Source: Phenylobacterium sp.
GTDB taxonomy: Bacteria > Pseudomonadota > Alphaproteobacteria > Caulobacterales > Caulobacteraceae
NCBI RefSeq assembly: GCF_016793285.1
Contig: NZ_JAEUMO010000087.1
Location: 1 to 50,877 of the forward strand
Reading direction: 5' to 3'
DNA: 50,877 nucleotides
Part shown: one piece after another, positions 47,878 to 50,877 of the stretch
How positions within the stretch are numbered: the first letter of the stretch is position 1
Layout of the letters: each line of letters starts with the position of its first letter
Program-made: the position numbers and the translations under genes
Notes under the pieces: model-generated
What the model was told of the DNA's origin: nothing
Databases searched by the model: none
Seen by the model: the letters and a program-made list of their open reading frames with translations, nothing else

Positions 47878-48481
47878 GACCCTTCATATGGGCGTCGATC
47901 AGCGCCGCCGCAGCGCCCCGGGCGGCGGCGGCCGGTCCCTCGGGGCCGAAGAGCTGGCTGGTGACGAAGACGCCCTCGATGAGGAGCAGCAGGGCGTCGG
48001 CGAGCTTCTTGGGCTTCCTCGCGCCCATCCCCCGGGTCAGGTCGCGCAGGTGGTCGCGGACCTTCTGCTTGTGCTTCACCGAGACCTTGTGGCCGGGGTG
48101 GCCGGCGTCGGGATACTCGACCGCCGCGTTGGTGAGGCCGCAGCCGCGATAGCCGGCCTTCGATGCGCGGCCCGACAGGGCGTCGATGTATGCCAGGATC
48201 TGCGCCTTCGGATCGTCCGGATGCGCCGCGGCGGCCTGCTCGAAATACGACCAGGCGTAGGCGCTCTGGCCTTCCAGGTAGGCGGCGATCAGGTGATCCT
48301 TGCTCTCGAAGGCGCGATAGAGGCTGGGCTTGGTCGCGCCGGCGCGGGCGACGATCTCGTCCACGCCGACCGCCCGGGCGCCTTCGCGGTAGAAGAGCTC
48401 GCTCGCTGTCGAAAGGATGCGCTCGGCGGCTTTCGGCGCGGCGGCGGTGGCAGGCGCGTCGCGGGTGGCGGATTTCGGCAT
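47870..48481 (-). CDS. TetR/AcrR-family repressor
   Basis: A 203-residue regulator. The helix-turn-helix is at about 20-65: AERILSTASELFYREGARAV, then VDEIVARAGATKPSLYRAFE, then SKDHLIAAYL. The C-terminal ligand domain has a GYRGCGLTNAAVEYPDAGHPGHK segment of the LmrA/YxaF-like subgroup. The ATG at 48481 gives MPKSATRDAPA. It faces a divergent MFS transporter across 75 bp with two inverted copies of an operator-like sequence, so it probably represses both itself and the transporter. Confidence 0.92.
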   Translation of the reverse strand: MPKSATRDAPATAAAPKAAERILSTASELFYREGARAVGVDEIVARAGATKPSLYRAFESKDHLIAAYLEGQSAYAWSYFEQAAAAHPDDPKAQILAYIDALSGRASKAGYRGCGLTNAAVEYPDAGHPGHKVSVKHKQKVRDHLRDLTRGMGARKPKKLADALLLLIEGVFVTSQLFGPEGPAAAARGAAAALIDAHMKGHE

Positions 48482-48500
48482 GGCGGCGGCCCTTGACAAG

Positions 48501-48556
48501 GTAACAGACCGGTACGTACCTGACCGGGCTCCGAGTTTCCCGTACCGATCGGTTAC
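48501..48556. promoter_or_regulatory. TetR operator repeats in the divergent promoter
   Basis: A 16-mer at 48501-48516 (GTAACAGACCGGTACG) recurs in inverted orientation at 48541-48556 (CGTACCGATCGGTTAC) with two differences; the second copy is itself a near-perfect palindrome around CCGATCGG. The first copy lies in and just after the spacer that follows TTGACA (48493-48498), a good -35 for the MFS gene; the second abuts the MFS ATG. Repressor binding would block both transcription and ribosome access. Confidence 0.7.
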
Positions 48557-49834
48557 ATGATAGTCCGAAGACGCCCGTTCGGCCAGAACTACGCCTGGGT
48601 GGTGGCGGCGGTCACCTTCCTGGCCCTGCTGTCGGCCGCCGGCCTGCGCTCGGCGCCGGGCGTGCTGCTGCAGCCGTTGCACGACGCCTTCGGCTGGGAC
48701 CGTGGGCGGCTCTCGGCCGGCGCGGCGATCGGCATCTTCCTCTACGGTCTCGTGGGCCCCTTCGCGGCGGCGCTGATGCAGACGCTGGGCTTGAAGCGCA
48801 CCCTGCTGACCGGCCTCGTGCTGATGAGCGCCTCGACGGGCCTCAGCCTCCTCATGACCGCGCCCTGGCACTACCTGCTGACCTGGGGCGTGCTCTCGGG
48901 CCTGGGCTCGGGCGCGGTGGCGCTCTCGATGGGCGCGACCGTCGTGAACCGCTGGTTCCAGGCCCGCCGCGGGCTCGTCATGGGCCTGCTCAGCGCCTCG
49001 ACGGCCACCGGCTCGCTGATCTTCCTGCCCGGCATGGCGGCCCTGGCGGAAGGCAGCGGCTGGCGCGCGGTCGCGACGGCCGTGGCGCTCGTGACGGCGG
49101 CGATGGTCCCGCTGGTCCTGTTCCTGATGCCCGAACGCCCGGCCGATATCGGCCAGCCGCCCTACGGCGCCTCGGAGGTCGAGCCGGCGCCCCCGCGCGG
49201 TCGGGCGCGGGATGCCGTGGCGCTGGCGCTGGGCGTCCTGGCGCGCGGCATGCGCACGCCGGCCTTCTGGCTGCTGTTCGCCACTTTCTTCGTCTGCGGG
49301 TTCACCACCAACGGCCTCGTCGGCACGCACCTGATCTCGCTCTGCGGCGACAGGGGCATGGCTCTGGTCCAGGCCGGCATGCTGCTGGCCGCCATGGGCG
49401 TCTTCGACATGATCGGGACGACGGCCTCGGGCTGGCTCACCGACCGCTACGATCCGAGGAAGCTGCTGTTCGTCTACTACGGCCTGCGCGGCCTCTCGCT
49501 GATGGCGCTGCCGTTCCTGGACTTCAACGCCGTCAGCCTGGGGGTCTTCGCGGTCTTCTACGGCCTGGACTGGCTGGCGACGGTGCCGCCGACCGTCCGG
49601 CTGTCGACCGAGACCTTTGGCGAGCGCGACGGGCCGATCCTCTTCGGATGGGTGGCGTTCGGGCACCAGATCGGCGCGGCGAGCGCGGCGTTCGGGGCCG
49701 GGGTGCTGCGCGAGCTGCAGGGCCGCTACCTGGAGAGCTTCGTCATCGCGGGCGTGCTGGCCGTGCTCGCCGCCTTCGCCGCGCTCGCGATCCGCCGGGC
49801 CGGCGACGCCCCGCGACGGACGGCGGCCGCCTGA
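48557..49834 (+). CDS. MFS transporter (monocarboxylate/oxalate-formate-like group)
   Basis: A 425-residue major facilitator protein with about 12 helices. The conserved loop after helix 2 and the NRWFQARRGLVMGLLSAS block place it near the monocarboxylate/oxalate:formate antiporter-type MFS group; the substrate is unknown. A second-half repeat, GWLTDRYDPRKLLFVYYGLRG, is the loop 8-9 motif. The ATG at 48557 follows directly on an operator copy and has no Shine-Dalgarno sequence. Control by the divergent TetR is likely, with a substrate or toxic compound as inducer (inference). Confidence 0.92.
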   Translation: MIVRRRPFGQNYAWVVAAVTFLALLSAAGLRSAPGVLLQPLHDAFGWDRGRLSAGAAIGIFLYGLVGPFAAALMQTLGLKRTLLTGLVLMSASTGLSLLMTAPWHYLLTWGVLSGLGSGAVALSMGATVVNRWFQARRGLVMGLLSASTATGSLIFLPGMAALAEGSGWRAVATAVALVTAAMVPLVLFLMPERPADIGQPPYGASEVEPAPPRGRARDAVALALGVLARGMRTPAFWLLFATFFVCGFTTNGLVGTHLISLCGDRGMALVQAGMLLAAMGVFDMIGTTASGWLTDRYDPRKLLFVYYGLRGLSLMALPFLDFNAVSLGVFAVFYGLDWLATVPPTVRLSTETFGERDGPILFGWVAFGHQIGAASAAFGAGVLRELQGRYLESFVIAGVLAVLAAFAALAIRRAGDAPRRTAAA

Positions 49835-49875
49835 GCGGCTTTCCTGCCTTCGCGTCACCGGGCTAAGAGCGGGCC

Positions 49876-50781
49876 ATGGATGCGATGGTCGAGTACGAGC
49901 CGCGGCCGCGGCGGGTGAGCCTTCCGGGGCGCGGCGGCGAGATGGCGGCGCTCGACTTCGGGCCGCAGGACCGCCCCGTCGACGTGATCTTCTCGCACGC
50001 GAACGGCTTCAACGGCCGCACCTACCGCACGATCCTCGCGCCCCTGGCGCAGGAGCGCCGGATCCTGGCGCTGGACCTGCGTGGTCACGGCGCCTCGACG
50101 CTTCCGGCGGTGATCGAGGATCGGCAGGGCTGGCTGGAGTTCCGCGACGACCTGCTGGCGCTGCTGGACGAGGCGGCGGAGGCGCCCGTCGTGCTGGCCG
50201 GGCACTCGATGGGGGGAACGACCAGCCTGCTGGCGGCCGCCGCGGCGCCGGAGAAGGTGAAGGCGCTGGCGCTGTTCGACCCTGTCATCTTCGACGCGGC
50301 CCGCGCCGCGCAGGACATGGTCGGCGACAACCCGCTGGCCGAGGGCGCCGACCGTCGCCGCGCGGTATTTCCGGACAAGGCGGCGGCGCTCGCCGCCTAC
50401 ACCGGCCGCGGCGGGTTCAGGACGTGGCGGCCCGAGCAACTGGCCGACTATGTCGAGGCCGGCTTCGCGCCTACCACCGACGGGCAGGTGACCCTGACCT
50501 GCACGCCCGCCTGGGAAGCCTCGAACTTCCGCATCCACAACTACGACGCCTGGGCCGCCTTCCGCGCGGTGCGCTGCCCGATCCGGATGCTGCGGGCCGA
50601 GTTCGCGTCGACCGCGCGGATCGACGACAACCTCGCCGACCTCGACGCCGTCGGCGCGCGCTACGAGACCGTGCCCGGGACGACCCACTTCCTGCCGATG
50701 GAGCGGCCCGAACGCGTGCGCGAGGTTCTGCGCGAGCTAGAGCGTGATCCGTTCACACTGAAGCGTATCCGGAGTTGGTGA
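49876..50781 (+). CDS. Alpha/beta hydrolase with IS-derived C-terminal tail
   Basis: A 301-residue alpha/beta-hydrolase. The oxyanion-side block is FSHANGFNGRTYRTIL, the nucleophile S111 lies in AGHSMGG, and the catalytic His is in GTTHFLPMERPERV. The substrate is unknown. The genuine gene runs to about codon 288 (REVLREL); at 50740 an IS630-family element begins and its sequence supplies the last 13 codons (ERDPFTLKRIRSW) and the TGA. The catalytic residues all lie before the junction, so activity may survive. It follows the MFS gene by 41 bp and may share its transcript. Confidence 0.88.
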   Translation: MDAMVEYEPRPRRVSLPGRGGEMAALDFGPQDRPVDVIFSHANGFNGRTYRTILAPLAQERRILALDLRGHGASTLPAVIEDRQGWLEFRDDLLALLDEAAEAPVVLAGHSMGGTTSLLAAAAAPEKVKALALFDPVIFDAARAAQDMVGDNPLAEGADRRRAVFPDKAAALAAYTGRGGFRTWRPEQLADYVEAGFAPTTDGQVTLTCTPAWEASNFRIHNYDAWAAFRAVRCPIRMLRAEFASTARIDDNLADLDAVGARYETVPGTTHFLPMERPERVREVLRELERDPFTLKRIRSW

Positions 50782-50877
50782 GGTAGTTAGCGCACTCGGC
50801 GGGGGTGAAGTGGTCGAGGAGTTGTCCGATACGCCGCCATGTGGCTTCGACGGTGCGTTCGGCGGCCTTGCGCAGGA
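50740..50877 (-). mobile_element. IS630-family insertion sequence, one end (runs off the window)
   Basis: The element's end lies next to a TA dinucleotide (50738-50739), the target-site preference of IS630/Tc1-like elements. Inside it the minus strand encodes the end of an IS630-type transposase. Only this end is visible; the other end, the terminal inverted repeat partner and the second TA are beyond 50877. The exact boundary at 50740 is inferred from where the hydrolase reading frame stops making sense. Confidence 0.7.
50753..50877 (-). CDS. IS630-family transposase, C-terminal fragment
   Basis: Partial at the window edge. The minus strand translates as LRKAAERTVEATWRRIGQLL, then DHFTPAECANYLTNSGYASV and a stop at 50753-50755. 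The LRKAAERT...FTPAECANY ending is typical of IS630-family DDE transposases. The catalytic triad lies outside the window, so whether the transposase is intact cannot be judged. Confidence 0.8.
   Translation of the reverse strand, partial: LRKAAERTVEATWRRIGQLLDHFTPAECANYLTNSGYASV

Noticed and set aside
48557-49834. TetR-MFS-DUF488 group considered as a new resistance island.
   Set aside because: A TetR regulator divergent from an MFS transporter is a common arrangement, and base composition matches the neighbours, so there is no sign of recent transfer.

Overview
The window reads as chromosomal DNA of a GC-rich alphaproteobacterium, most likely Caulobacteraceae (Phenylobacterium or Caulobacter-like). 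The grounds are: an acnA-ccmAB..CDG block; a mdh / sucCDAB-lpdA tricarboxylic acid (TCA) cycle cluster; a priA-fsa-DUF484-xerC block; alphaproteobacterial families such as DUF2794 and DUF2237; and sequences resembling CtrA, CcrM (GANTC) and DnaA sites in a few intergenic gaps. The species assignment is inference. I saw no tRNA or rRNA gene and no CRISPR array.

Layout. 1-8.2 kb: a His-rich PadR regulator, a sulfatase, then a tightly packed run of dapF, a signal-peptidase-like protein lacking both catalytic residues, mtaB and two tandem GFA-family proteins; a TRIC-type channel lies opposite ftsY-yciB. 8.2-12.5 kb (minus strand): two tiny orphan genes preceded by CtrA-like motifs, then cytochrome c maturation genes ccmG, ccmD, ccmC, ccmB and ccmA, with a secreted heptad-repeat protein inserted between ccmC and ccmB. 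12.6-21.9 kb: acnA, two tandem DUF1223 proteins, a heavily folded non-coding stretch ahead of a DUF2794 gene, two tandem adenylate-forming enzymes and a BI-1 family membrane protein. 21.9-26 kb: thpR, DUF2237, a CitE-like lyase with a small secreted partner, a HIT protein and mdh. 26-29 kb: a membrane-anchored LprI-like protein and a divergent LytTR regulator / DUF2306 pair. 29-37.9 kb: the sucC-sucD-sucA-sucB-lpdA operon, with a frameshifted VapC (PIN domain) remnant between sucB and lpdA, then a GNAT enzyme. 38-43.9 kb: two small secreted two-cysteine proteins, xerC, DUF484, fsa, priA and terC. 43.9-50.9 kb: a 500-bp gene-free, AT-richer region, a CHAP-domain protein, a CorA-type transporter, a pentapeptide-repeat protein, a DUF488-TetR pair with a divergent MFS transporter and clear operator repeats, and an alpha/beta hydrolase whose last 13 codons come from an IS630-family element that runs off the window edge.

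How it fits together. Most of the window is housekeeping: aconitase, malate dehydrogenase, succinyl-CoA synthetase and the 2-oxoglutarate dehydrogenase complex cover much of the TCA cycle, and the Ccm proteins serve cytochrome c assembly for respiration. The points most worth a second look are the predicted dead signal peptidase, the structured RNA candidate at 17.6-17.8 kb, the CtrA-marked orphan genes at 8.2-8.9 kb, the VapC relic, the IS-altered hydrolase, and three tandemly duplicated gene pairs (GFA, DUF1223, adenylate-forming enzymes). I did not find a clear new defence or biosynthetic system.
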